Assembly (NCBI RefSeq): GCF_014698305.1
Contig: NZ_JACJST010000005.1
Location: 124,001-188,000 of the forward strand
Length of the DNA: 64,000 nucleotides
Direction of reading: 5' to 3'
DNA from: Anabaena lutea FACHB-196
GTDB lineage: Bacteria; Cyanobacteriota; Cyanobacteriia; Cyanobacteriales; Nostocaceae
Translations under genes and position numbers: made by a program
Notes under the pieces: generated by a model
What the model saw: the letters and a program-made list of their open reading frames with translations, nothing else
What the model was told of the DNA's origin: nothing
The model's database searches: none
Shown here: positions 26,787 to 36,096 of the stretch, piece after piece
How positions within the stretch are numbered: position 1 is the stretch's first letter
How the letters are laid out: every line of letters starts with the position of its first letter

Positions 26787-29700
26787 TCACTCACTATCTA
26801 CTAAATTCTTTGTAGATTGTATATTAGCTATTTTCCAAGTGCCATTATCTGGTTGCAACGTAAATCGGTAATTATTATTATTAGGTGTATCTTGTAGACG
26901 TATCCCATTCTCGTAGTAAGATAACTCTTCTTTGATTTTTACATCAATTTGGACTTGCTCATTAGTTACAGAAAAGTAGGTAAGAGGTTCAACATTCCTT
27001 GTCCCATATATCCAGTAACCATTTTTTGCTTTTAGCTCTTCAAGAGATCCTCCTCCTGGCTTAGTTATCTTTTCTTCATAAGCTTTACCTGTAAGAAGGC
27101 TGGCAGCAAGTTGACGATTATAGGGAGGTGCAAATATTCTCTCTTTTGCTTCTAGATATCTGTTAATCAAATTTACAGCTTCTTGTTTAGTGATACTAAT
27201 CGTACTATTACCATTGTTAATTGTTTTGACTTCAGAAACACTCAGAACAGGAGGAAGATTGATAGGTTGAATAGTAATTGCGACACTATTGCTAGGTTTC
27301 TTTTTACCACCATCAGTGGCAGTAATAGATAGGGTATCGTTACTATTAGAATCTTTCTTGCTAAGGTAGGTGATAGCTGTTGGATCTGCGAAGGTAGAGT
27401 TGATTTGAGCAACCGTGCCATTAAAAGTAACGACACTAGCATTATTTTTCTGGTTACTAAAGTTGCTGGCTTTCAATCCGTTGGGTACATTTGGTTTAAT
27501 AGTCAAAGTGCCATTTTTGACGCTTATAGTAACAGTGAGCTTTGGACTATCAGTGTCAGTAATATTGATACCCTTGATGGCTGAACTGGTATTTTGTTTA
27601 ACAGTTTGCGTATTGGGAACTGTGATTGTCGGAGGAATATTAATTGGCTTAACAGCAATATTAACAATACTGCGATTAGTCTTAGCTTCGAGAGCATTGG
27701 GTGGCCAGACCAAGTTTGTAGCAACTTTACCTACTTTACCACCATCATTGACAGCAACCGTCAGAGAGTCATTACCATTAAAGTCTTTAGCGCCTTGGTA
27801 AATTACAGCGGCTGGGTCAGCTAGAATAGTATTGATTTGGGCAACTGAGCCAATGAGGATAACTGTTTTAGCATTGTTTTTTGGAATGTTATTTGCTGTC
27901 AAACCTTTAGCTACATTGGGTTTAATCTTCAAAATGCCATTATTCACGCTGAGAGTGACGGTTAGCTTTTGACTATCGGCATCGCTAATACTGATACCTT
28001 TGATAGCTAGGATGGTATTTTCTTTCACAGTTTGGGTTTGGGGAACGGTAACAATAGGCTCTTTGTTTTTGGTAGTGACAAGTATGTTCTTGTTGATTGT
28101 ATTACTCGGCTTACCGTCGCTGCTATCAGTTAGCTGAATCTGCACTGCCCTAGTCCCAGTATTTGAGTTTTCTGAGGTGTGTTGATAAGAAATATTTCGT
28201 GACAAAGCCTGAACAGCTTCAAGTGTGGAATTAGCATTAAATGTTACTAATAGTGGAGTTGTGCCGTCTCCCCCTGAGAAGTTACCGAACGCAGTACCGC
28301 CGTAAGTAACATTACTGCCATTAATCCCAATTTCGCCTGGGTTTGTGCCTTGATTAGGAATAAACAGGCGATCTTCGGGTGTAGCATTAGTTGGTAATTT
28401 GACTGTTAGCTTACCTGTATTAAAATTGGGAGATTTATCATTGACATCAACATCTGAAAAAAGAGCAATACCAATCTCCTTGATTGGTTCTGATGTCTTA
28501 CCAGGAGTTGGAGTTGTACTTATAATTGGTGGTTGAGGCTTACTAAGATTAACGGCTGCAATACCCACAACAGTTAATAAAGTTCCGCTACCTAAAGCTA
28601 ATAACCAACTCAGGTTTTTTGCCCAGAAAAATCCACTTCTTAACAAGTCTGAGGTTTGGCTGATTTTTTTATCCCTATCCTGCTTCCATTTAACTAGCAC
28701 AAAATCCATGGATTCTTGACTTTTTTGATGATGTTTTAGTCCTTCAGGTAACAGGTTACGGATAGATAATCTATAGCTGATTTTTTTGATTGTGACTACC
28801 CAAGGAACAAGTATATCTAAATACAAGCCACGAGCAAGTCTATCTCGAATGATAGGATCACTAGATACTTCACTAAAGATTTTTTCATCTGCTGAGTTAC
28901 GTGCCTCTTTTATCTGTTTGATTAGTTCTGCTTCTGCCTGTTCTAGTGCTAAGGCAAAACTGATAGAAGCTTGGGTAGCGATTTCCTGAGCTAAAGGCTT
29001 ACTATCATCTTTTACCCAATTGAGAATTGTCTTTTCTACAGCAGTTTGAGGACGCTTGGTAGTCTCAAGCCAAACCTCAAAGTAGTAATTTTCAATTTCT
29101 ATTTCCGTATCGCCGCCCGTCAGTTTTCTTCTCTGGTCAAGGTATATGTCAGTTAAAATACTGACAACTTCATCGCGTTCTTTAAGTGTAATTTCAGTTG
29201 TCACTTCCAGAAGCTTTGACTTAAGTTCCTCAAAATTCCGTCGCAGTTGACTGCCCATTGCCATAATCACTGCTTGGCGGACTAGAGGATGCTTTTCTGG
29301 TTTCAGAATTTTTTGTAAATTCTCAAAAGCTTGATTGGCTGTAAAGGGATGAACTCTCTCATCACACTCAATTTCACCGTATGCTAGGGCTACAGTGGCT
29401 AATAAATTCTCTCGCGGGGGTTGGGGTGTATTTCCTACCTTCTGTCCTGGCTGGGGTTGAGCCTGTTGCCATGAATGGAGAGTATGCAGCACTTGCGGGG
29501 GATAATTTCGATATGCACGGGCTAAACTGAAACTAATAGCTTGGATTAAATCAGGATGGTGTGTCATTTCGCGCAACATATCGCGTAGCTGCTGAAAATG
29601 CAGTGACACTACCATAGGTAAAGTATGGGTGCAGAAGCGGTTTCTGACTAGATTATTTGGATCTTCTGATAGCTTTTTGAGTAGATCGTAAAGTTTTGAG

Positions 29701-31286
29701 TTTAGTTCATTAGGAGGGTCGTACAGGGCAGCGTAACCGACTGTCAGAGCTATTGTTGCTCTAATATAGTCTTGCGGTTCATGACTTTGTGCCTCACTTT
29801 TATTGGTTAATAAATTTTTAATTTGGCTGATGAAAAGTTGATCATTCTGCCACTTATGAAGTATTTCAAACAATTTTTGGTCGTGTTTATATTCCGGTTT
29901 ACGCCATCTAGCCATCGCATAAGCCGCGACATTCTGCACCTCAATTTCTTCGTCTGATGCTAATTGGTGTAAAGTGTCTTGAACAGCAGCGGGAGAAATC
30001 CAACCAATATCGCTAATTGCTTCACCTAGAACTCTGCGGAGTAGTTTGCGCCGATCTGGGTTTCCGTATAATTCACTTTTAAAAGACCTGTTTGCTACTG
30101 AATCTTTAACTAATTCTGCGATCGCAATTAGTGCAGCAATAATTTGTCTACGATGGCTTTTCCACGCGACTTTAAACAACATTCGCCGTTGTGTTCCTGA
30201 ACCACTTTCAATGATACTTTCTTCAGTATTTATATCAATTTTGAAAAAATTATGCAGGTTCTCTAAGTCGCAGTAATCGAGAGCGCGTAACGAGGGATTG
30301 CGCTTTTGCCAAACTTGTTCTACTACTTTTTCTAATGCTGCAAATAACTGGTCATTATATAGACCATCGAAGAAGTTTAAGCCTAGAGCAAGTAACTGTT
30401 CACGTTCATTAAGAATATAGTAATACCACTGATTTAATGCTTTCTGGTTATCTGTAACTTCATCAATTATCGTTTCAATTATTTCTTGTTCTATAGGATT
30501 ATTTTCTATCTCTTTTTCTAACCTCTGCACAAAGCGGGCAATTATATTTGGTGTTTTTAACTGTTCCGCTACTGCAAGAAAAGTTAAATTCCCAGCCATT
30601 ATTGTCTGTGGTTTGGGTTCAGCTTCTAGTAGATTTTTTATGTAAGAGTCTTCTAGTAGTTTATGAAGTTCTTGAAATAATACCCTTAGCAATACATCAG
30701 AATTATATAGCCCATCAGATGATACTTCTGACCAACAATCTTCAATATCTTTTGATAAGTTCCAACTCGCTAAAGGTATATCTGTTGTTACTAAGACAAA
30801 ATGCTTTCTGGAAGCAGCAACTTTTTGAATTTTGGATAAAGCACAACCAACATTTTGTGGTGATACTTCAGTCAAAATAAAAATTGTAGATTCTTCAGCT
30901 TTTTGCAGTTTCACATCAATACTTTGTGGATCTGAACTACGCTGCCACTCTAATACAGGACATTTCTCTTCGCGTTTCTTCAATATCCATGCTACATGGC
31001 GAGCTAAATCTGCTTTGTCAATATCAGCACCTCCACCTAGAATCAATAGCTTTTTTTTGTAAATAGTTTCTAAATAATTACGAATGATATTATGGTTAGG
31101 ACTAGGAAAATTTTTAGAATTGAAATCTTCAAGATTTGCCTCTACAAACTTGGGTTCATTTTGTATTACGGTCTGATTTCCTATGAAAGTATTATCCCTA
31201 ATTGTTGCAGAACCATTAAATGTATTATCTTTCAAAAAATTCGATTCAGTGTGCTGTTTCTTTTCAGAAGGTGGCGAATTAGTCAT
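26787..31286 (-). CDS. Large STAND-like membrane protein: degenerate P-loop, helical repeats, cadherin-like, ARC6/IMS-like
   Basis: A 1499-aa multidomain protein. Residues ~14-45 carry an Asn/Gly-rich motif (FLKDNTFNGS..DNTFIGNQ) closely matching the C-terminus of the upstream 237-aa protein. Residues ~60-210 look like a P-loop fold with a degraded Walker A (LILGGGADIDKADLARH, lacking GK[ST]), a Walker B-like IFILTEVSP and a sensor-like VLVTTD. Residues ~370-800 are alpha-helical HEAT-like repeats. A membrane helix (LSWLLALGSGTLLTVVGIA) lies at ~905-930. Three cadherin-like repeats follow at ~940-1350. The last ~130 residues (QEAVNLINRYLEAKERIF, ENGIRLQ, WKIANIQ) resemble the ARC6/IMS domain. 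Sensor or scaffold role is inferred. No ribosome binding site is obvious. Confidence 0.75.
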   Translation of the reverse strand: MTNSPPSEKKQHTESNFLKDNTFNGSATIRDNTFIGNQTVIQNEPKFVEANLEDFNSKNFPSPNHNIIRNYLETIYKKKLLILGGGADIDKADLARHVAWILKKREEKCPVLEWQRSSDPQSIDVKLQKAEESTIFILTEVSPQNVGCALSKIQKVAASRKHFVLVTTDIPLASWNLSKDIEDCWSEVSSDGLYNSDVLLRVLFQELHKLLEDSYIKNLLEAEPKPQTIMAGNLTFLAVAEQLKTPNIIARFVQRLEKEIENNPIEQEIIETIIDEVTDNQKALNQWYYYILNEREQLLALGLNFFDGLYNDQLFAALEKVVEQVWQKRNPSLRALDYCDLENLHNFFKIDINTEESIIESGSGTQRRMLFKVAWKSHRRQIIAALIAIAELVKDSVANRSFKSELYGNPDRRKLLRRVLGEAISDIGWISPAAVQDTLHQLASDEEIEVQNVAAYAMARWRKPEYKHDQKLFEILHKWQNDQLFISQIKNLLTNKSEAQSHEPQDYIRATIALTVGYAALYDPPNELNSKLYDLLKKLSEDPNNLVRNRFCTHTLPMVVSLHFQQLRDMLREMTHHPDLIQAISFSLARAYRNYPPQVLHTLHSWQQAQPQPGQKVGNTPQPPRENLLATVALAYGEIECDERVHPFTANQAFENLQKILKPEKHPLVRQAVIMAMGSQLRRNFEELKSKLLEVTTEITLKERDEVVSILTDIYLDQRRKLTGGDTEIEIENYYFEVWLETTKRPQTAVEKTILNWVKDDSKPLAQEIATQASISFALALEQAEAELIKQIKEARNSADEKIFSEVSSDPIIRDRLARGLYLDILVPWVVTIKKISYRLSIRNLLPEGLKHHQKSQESMDFVLVKWKQDRDKKISQTSDLLRSGFFWAKNLSWLLALGSGTLLTVVGIAAVNLSKPQPPIISTTPTPGKTSEPIKEIGIALFSDVDVNDKSPNFNTGKLTVKLPTNATPEDRLFIPNQGTNPGEIGINGSNVTYGGTAFGNFSGGDGTTPLLVTFNANSTLEAVQALSRNISYQHTSENSNTGTRAVQIQLTDSSDGKPSNTINKNILVTTKNKEPIVTVPQTQTVKENTILAIKGISISDADSQKLTVTLSVNNGILKIKPNVAKGLTANNIPKNNAKTVILIGSVAQINTILADPAAVIYQGAKDFNGNDSLTVAVNDGGKVGKVATNLVWPPNALEAKTNRSIVNIAVKPINIPPTITVPNTQTVKQNTSSAIKGINITDTDSPKLTVTISVKNGTLTIKPNVPNGLKASNFSNQKNNASVVTFNGTVAQINSTFADPTAITYLSKKDSNSNDTLSITATDGGKKKPSNSVAITIQPINLPPVLSVSEVKTINNGNSTISITKQEAVNLINRYLEAKERIFAPPYNRQLAASLLTGKAYEEKITKPGGGSLEELKAKNGYWIYGTRNVEPLTYFSVTNEQVQIDVKIKEELSYYENGIRLQDTPNNNNYRFTLQPDNGTWKIANIQSTKNLVDSE

Positions 31287-31503
31287 AAGTTTTATTTAAA
31301 ATAATTAGCAAAAACGAAGATGAAAGGGAGTGAATCATTTACCTGTTAGACACAAAATAGAATTGGAGGATGTTTTAAAGGTTTATGGCTAACGCCACGC
31401 TTCGCTATCAGTGAATATAATAAAGCCGGAAGTATCTTTTTAATCACAAGAAGTATGGATTTAGACTTTTAAAACACCCTTTTATGACTATATCACATTG
31501 AGA
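31287..31503. other. Spacer within the candidate signalling operon
   Basis: A 217-nt gap with imperfect inverted repeats (GATGTTTTAAAGG / CTTTTAAAACACC) that may form a hairpin. This leaves open whether the 1499-aa gene is co-transcribed with the two upstream genes. Confidence 0.35.
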
Positions 31504-32217
31504 TTATTCATAATCATCCTTTTTTATACCTATAAAATTATTACCACTAATAGTAACATTGTCTCCCGCAAATGTAGTATTTTTCAGGAAATTGACTTCC
31601 GTATTATAAACTGTTGTAGATGCTGAAGGTAATTTCTGAATTAAGCCAACTGCTTCAAGCTGGTCAAATAATACTATCAGTTTCTTGGCAAATTCTTGAT
31701 CTTCCTCAATTCGTAATTCTAAAACATCTAGAAACGATGATTTGGTTTTTTCCGATAGCTGTTGTTGTAATTTTATTAGTAACTTATGTAGACCCGCAAT
31801 TTGCAATTGCTCATATATAGCATTATAAAGCTGACCAAATAATTCAAATTCAGATGAATTTTGCAGATTTCTATCAGCGAATTTCCATACATCTGGAGAT
31901 TCAAAGCGTAGCATGATAGAGTCTTTATAATTCATGGTATTCTCCTGTAAATTTATAGATTCACGCGAATTTGCTATTGATTGAGCAACCAGTTGAGGTT
32001 CAACTATAGATTGACTCAAATTGACTGTTGGCTGAGTAACCAGTTGTGATTCGGTAATTCTTCCTAAATCTAAAACTGTAACACCAAGTTTTTCACTCAG
32101 CTTTTCTTCTTCAAAGAGACTCATTAGTTGATAAAAATCATCTTCAGATCCTTCAAAGACAAACAAGGTACTATCTGCCATTTTTTCTGAATCTTCTTTG
32201 CTTATTTTATCATTCAT
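31504..32217 (-). CDS. Unknown protein with C-terminal amyloid-motif-like sequence
   Basis: A 237-aa protein; ATG 32217 is chosen because AGGAG lies 8 nt upstream. The N-terminal ~45 residues (STLFVFEGSEDDFYQLMSLF, then KLGVTVLDLG) could be a small alpha/beta domain. A Gln/Ser-rich linker is followed by a helical region (~110-205, ELFGQLYNAIYEQLQIAGLH). The last ~30 residues, NFLKNTTFAGDNVTISGNNF then IGI, are nearly the same as the N-terminal motif of the 1499-aa protein encoded downstream. The gene overlaps the upstream 180-aa gene by 8 nt (ATGAATGA), implying translational coupling. No known family is recognised; an effector or adaptor role is inferred from the motif arrangement. Confidence 0.65.
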   Translation of the reverse strand: MNDKISKEDSEKMADSTLFVFEGSEDDFYQLMSLFEEEKLSEKLGVTVLDLGRITESQLVTQPTVNLSQSIVEPQLVAQSIANSRESINLQENTMNYKDSIMLRFESPDVWKFADRNLQNSSEFELFGQLYNAIYEQLQIAGLHKLLIKLQQQLSEKTKSSFLDVLELRIEEDQEFAKKLIVLFDQLEAVGLIQKLPSASTTVYNTEVNFLKNTTFAGDNVTISGNNFIGIKKDDYE

Positions 32218-32752
32218 TTTCAACTCTCCTAATCATTGTGATATTTGAACGAATACCAATTTTGTTTAAACTATTAATGATTTCCTCTTTAGACCTGAAA
32301 CCTTCGATCTCCATGATAAATAGAAACTTGTTTGATAGAGGTTGATGTAATGACTTATTTTTATTACATTCACATCCCTTATTTTTAAAAAATGAGAGGA
32401 CACTTGACCAAGGAGGTATGCGCTTTCTATCTTCGCTTATTCCCATGAATTGTTTAATGTAAAGATGTACTTTGTTTGACATTTCCGAACTAAGATTTTT
32501 GGCTTTTTGTACAATTTTTTCCTCTTTATTCTTTATTTGTTCAATTGTTGGTTTTCGACCATTCTCAAGTCTAAATGCTATTTCATAACGACTACACAAA
32601 GTTAAACATAAACAGAGGTAACGAAGTTCCCCTGGTGAAAGTGTATATTTTTTTTCAGATTCTAGCTTGTCTAAAATACACTTAATATCTATTTTCTGAG
32701 AATTTTCAGCATCTTGACACTCTGGGCAAAATTGGTTTGAGGTATTTGTCAT
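32210..32752 (-). CDS. Unknown 180-aa protein, first gene of candidate signalling operon
   Basis: I do not recognise this protein. It has a Cys pair near the N-terminus (FCPEC) and another later (GCECNK), suggesting a possible metal site. A helical core (TLSPGELRYLCLCLTLCSRY, KIVQKAKNLSSEMSNKVHLY) and a C-terminal segment (KFLFIMEIEGFRSKEEIINS) follow, the latter faintly like the N-terminal part of the next protein. It overlaps the next gene by 8 nt, so the two are made together. No signal peptide or membrane segment. AT-rich composition matches its neighbours. Confidence 0.6.
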   Translation of the reverse strand: MTNTSNQFCPECQDAENSQKIDIKCILDKLESEKKYTLSPGELRYLCLCLTLCSRYEIAFRLENGRKPTIEQIKNKEEKIVQKAKNLSSEMSNKVHLYIKQFMGISEDRKRIPPWSSVLSFFKNKGCECNKNKSLHQPLSNKFLFIMEIEGFRSKEEIINSLNKIGIRSNITMIRRVENE

Positions 32753-32957
32753 ATTAGCAATCAGTCTTCAGATTCAGTAATAGCTGGAGTTTATAAGTGG
32801 GAGTCAAGGGGGTGGGGATATATTTCCAAATTCCCCAACTTGTGTTGGGATTGTTGGGTTTATGTTGCCTTTTAAACACCTCAATATAGGTACAGAGACA
32901 AGCAATTGGCCAATTCGCTTCTCCTCTAGACAAATTCATTTCATGGAGAAACGAAAT

Positions 32958-33719
32958 ATGAAATCTACATTAGAAACTCTACCTTCTGGACTTGGTGGCA
33001 CAATCCGGTCTGCGTCAACACCATCCGTATTAGGTTTAAACAATCCTAGTGTTAAGACTGCAATAGATAACAGTGGTGAGGATGACGACGATCCAATTGT
33101 CCCCCCAAACATTCGCTCCAATGTTTCATGTAGAGCGATTTTACCAGAGATTGACGCGCAAGTGATTCATAATGAAGCGATCGCTGACTATATCATGTCC
33201 GCACAGTCTCAAGAGTTAGACATGATCCAAAAATTACGGTTGTTAGATTTACAACCAACTGCTTTTTTGCTAACACATCCGAAAAAAGCTATCAGATGGA
33301 CACAAGAAAAGACTGTTCAGGCGATCGCTCACTACAAGATGTTCCTCTTATTACATTATCTCTATCCAGATCAAAACATCGTACCTACAGAAGAAATTGA
33401 TCTTGTCTGGGAGCATCATTTTGCGGATAATGCTAAATATCGTCAAGACTGTCAAATGCTATTTGGCCACTTCCTGGATCATAATCCTTATTTTGGTATT
33501 TTAGATGAAGCAGATGAAAAAAATTGGTTAGCTGCTTTTGCGGAAACCAAGCTACTGTTTGAAAAACATTTTGGCAGAGATTTTTTAGCCGCAGTTAATC
33601 TTGAATTCACAAACCCTGCTCGTTGTGAATTACCTAAGAAACAAAAACAAATTCACCCTCTTAATATTCAAGCAGATGTCATAGATATTTTACCTTGGCA
33701 TTTGCTCAAATGCGGTTGA
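32958..33719 (+). CDS. Glycine-rich-domain-protein-like (GRDP) protein
   Basis: A 253-aa protein; ATG 32958 has GGAGAA 7 nt upstream, better than the earlier starts. Residues ~1-75 are Ser/Asp-rich and probably disordered. From ~residue 85 the sequence matches the GRDP-like family (DUF1399): MFLLLHYLYPDQN, EIDLVWEHHFADNAKYRQDC, LFGHFLDHNPYFGI and ETKLLFEKHFG. Bacterial members have no known activity; plant GRDPs are stress related. It converges with the STAND NTPase gene and diverges from the 180-aa gene, whose start is about 200 bp away. Confidence 0.75.
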   Translation: MKSTLETLPSGLGGTIRSASTPSVLGLNNPSVKTAIDNSGEDDDDPIVPPNIRSNVSCRAILPEIDAQVIHNEAIADYIMSAQSQELDMIQKLRLLDLQPTAFLLTHPKKAIRWTQEKTVQAIAHYKMFLLLHYLYPDQNIVPTEEIDLVWEHHFADNAKYRQDCQMLFGHFLDHNPYFGILDEADEKNWLAAFAETKLLFEKHFGRDFLAAVNLEFTNPARCELPKKQKQIHPLNIQADVIDILPWHLLKCG

Positions 33720-33745
33720 TTGAATCCTAAATTTTATTAATTTCC

Positions 33746-33775
33746 GTAGGGGTTTAGCATTGCTAAACCCCTATC
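33746..33775. terminator. Bidirectional terminator
   Basis: TAGGGGTTTAGCA and TGCTAAACCCCTA form a 12-13-bp perfect stem between the convergent GRDP-like and STAND genes. Short T-rich tracts follow on both strands. Confidence 0.75.
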
Positions 33776-33792
33776 CATTTTGGTGATAAAGG

Positions 33793-36096
33793 TTATTTTA
33801 TTCTTTGAATAAAAGCCTGTGTTTCTGCGGCTTCTGTTAACATTCCTAAACTAACAAAATCTTTATGAGCTAATTCTGCTAGTTCTCTAGCTGCTGGTAA
33901 ATTACCATTTTTCTCGGCTAAAAAAGCTAAAGATTCTTTACAAAAGGCAGCACGACATTTATCATTATTTTTCTCAGCTATATCTAAACATTCATCTAAT
34001 ATTAGTTTGGCTTCTGAAAAATTACCTTGTTGAACTTTAACATCACCTAACCAATTTTTAACTATGCTAATTGCTCTTTGCCAATTCAGAGCTTCCGCTA
34101 AATTTAGAGCTTGATGATAATATGTAATTGCTCTATCATAATTTTGATGATATTCAGATATTTTACCCCTAAAATAAAATATATAAAACTGATGACGGTT
34201 AGCTGTGGTTTCTGTAAAGTTAGCATTTTGCATGAGTTTTTCACTCAATTTTAGCCATAAATTAGCTTGATATACTTTTAATTCTTTCCATCGTAAATAA
34301 ACTATATGACTGACTATTTGTAGTTGAAAGTCTATATTTTTATCTAAATTTCTACTCAATTTCCAAACTTCCGCAAATAGGGATTTTGCTTGTTTTAAAT
34401 TATTACCCATGAGGGTTACAGTGCGAGCTTTATCAAATATCAATTCTGCTAAATCATCCCATTTTTTTTGTTGTCTAGCTGTGTCAATTAGCCAGTTTAT
34501 CCAACTTAATCTATTTTGCCAAGCGGTTGTGCGATCGCTCTCATAATATCCTTTAGCATGGGAATAACCATTAATATTTCTCCACAATTGTAAAAATTTG
34601 TTATACCTATCTTGCTCAATACACCATTCAATCACATCTTGTAGGTTTTCCCACTCTTCCTCTAAATATTTATATTCATTCCATTCTTTTTCATCTTGTC
34701 TACCATATTTATGAGAGTATTCTAAATACCAATTAATCCATCTTTCTCTAGCTTGTGTTTCAAATTCAGGATTATTTTCTAATTCTCCAAATACATAACT
34801 ACGAGTTAAAGGTAAAGAAATTACAAAGCGTTCATCTTCCTTATTTATTAACAGTAATTGTTGCAAAATTGCTAAACCATCTGATATAATAGATGTGTCT
34901 GTTTCTGGTAAACCTACATGAATAATTGCTGCGAAATTAGCAGATTTGGGAAACATAGCTAAAGCCATTAATAAATAGTAGGCTGGTTGATTTCTGATTT
35001 GTTGTAAATGAGCTTCAAACCAAAATTTATTAATATCTTGATCTGGTTGTTTTAATTGACTTAATACCACATTTATATCATAATGACATCTGACTAAACC
35101 TAGAGCATACATAATAGCTCCTGGCATTCCTCCTGTAGTTTCATAAATTGTTGTTTTTTCTTGATCGCTAAGTGTAATTTTTAATTCTTTAGCTTTAGAT
35201 TCAATGAATTCTGAAGTATCTTTTTCTTTTAAAGGTTTTAGATGAATCACATTTTGTAATAATGTCTGTTCACGAGAAGTAATAACAATTGTCACAGAAG
35301 GAGGAAGTTCATATAATAATGAATCAATATCTTCCTTATCTTCTAGAGTTTCCAAATTATCTATAATTAATAAAGTAGAGAGATTTTCTAATCTCTTGTA
35401 AACTTCAAATACCTTTTCTTCAAAATCTACAATATTATTAATTTCAGAAGCGTTGATAACTTCGGCAATTTTTTTAACAATATCCTCTTTTTTACTAGCT
35501 CGTTGTAAACATTGTGATAAACCTTTACCATGAAAACGCTGTTGTTTAGCAGAAGTAAAAATAATAGCCTCAAATATTGGTAAACCCTGATTTTTTGTAC
35601 CAGATTTTGCAGCTTCTAAACAACGATAAGCAGCTTCTAATACCAATGTGGTTTTACCAGTGCCACTAATACTGTGTACACCGATAATATTATTAGGTAT
35701 AGCTAGGTATGTTAATAATTCTTTAATTTCTGCTTCTCTGCCAATAAAACTTTGATAGTCAGGACGTGGAAGATTTTGGTAAGAAACTGATAATGTTATT
35801 GTAGATTGCGGTATTGTTACATCTGAGCATTTTTCAGGCAAAATGATATCTGTATTAGACTGATATAATAGTTCTAACGCATTAAATACAGATTTAATCG
35901 AAGTTTCATCAACACTTTCCTTATTTAAAATTTTACGAATTGTATCATCTCCTATATCTTCCCCTATTTTTTCTGTTTGTTCTTGTATCCAACTTGCCCA
36001 ATTACGCCGTTTAATTTCTTTGGTAGTCAGAGTAGTAATTAATTTACAATATCCAATTTCTGTCAATTTACAGCCGCGTTTTCTCTGTGTTCCCAT
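33793..36096 (-). CDS. STAND NTPase: N-terminal HTH-like domain, NB-ARC, TPR repeats
   Basis: A 767-aa signalling ATPase of the AP-ATPase/NB-ARC type. Residues 1-85 resemble the helix-turn-helix-like N-terminal domain often seen in cyanobacterial STAND proteins (KRGCKLTEIGYCKL, GDDTIRKILNKESVDETSIK). The NTPase begins with FIGREAEIKELLTYL, has Walker A HSISGTGKTTL, Walker B TLLIIDNLETLED, an ITSREQ sensor and GGMPGAIMYALGLV. Residues ~500-760 form TPR-like repeats (YDRAITYYHQALNLAEAL, GNFSEAKLILDECLDIAE). Start has AGGTGA 6 nt upstream. No effector domain is fused; such proteins are candidates for stress or phage sensing, which is inference. Confidence 0.88.
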   Translation of the reverse strand: MGTQRKRGCKLTEIGYCKLITTLTTKEIKRRNWASWIQEQTEKIGEDIGDDTIRKILNKESVDETSIKSVFNALELLYQSNTDIILPEKCSDVTIPQSTITLSVSYQNLPRPDYQSFIGREAEIKELLTYLAIPNNIIGVHSISGTGKTTLVLEAAYRCLEAAKSGTKNQGLPIFEAIIFTSAKQQRFHGKGLSQCLQRASKKEDIVKKIAEVINASEINNIVDFEEKVFEVYKRLENLSTLLIIDNLETLEDKEDIDSLLYELPPSVTIVITSREQTLLQNVIHLKPLKEKDTSEFIESKAKELKITLSDQEKTTIYETTGGMPGAIMYALGLVRCHYDINVVLSQLKQPDQDINKFWFEAHLQQIRNQPAYYLLMALAMFPKSANFAAIIHVGLPETDTSIISDGLAILQQLLLINKEDERFVISLPLTRSYVFGELENNPEFETQARERWINWYLEYSHKYGRQDEKEWNEYKYLEEEWENLQDVIEWCIEQDRYNKFLQLWRNINGYSHAKGYYESDRTTAWQNRLSWINWLIDTARQQKKWDDLAELIFDKARTVTLMGNNLKQAKSLFAEVWKLSRNLDKNIDFQLQIVSHIVYLRWKELKVYQANLWLKLSEKLMQNANFTETTANRHQFYIFYFRGKISEYHQNYDRAITYYHQALNLAEALNWQRAISIVKNWLGDVKVQQGNFSEAKLILDECLDIAEKNNDKCRAAFCKESLAFLAEKNGNLPAARELAELAHKDFVSLGMLTEAAETQAFIQRIK

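Noticed and set aside
32754-32939. 61-aa minus-strand frame between the 180-aa gene and the GRDP-like gene
   Set aside because: No ribosome binding site; it overlaps the probable promoter region of two divergent genes.
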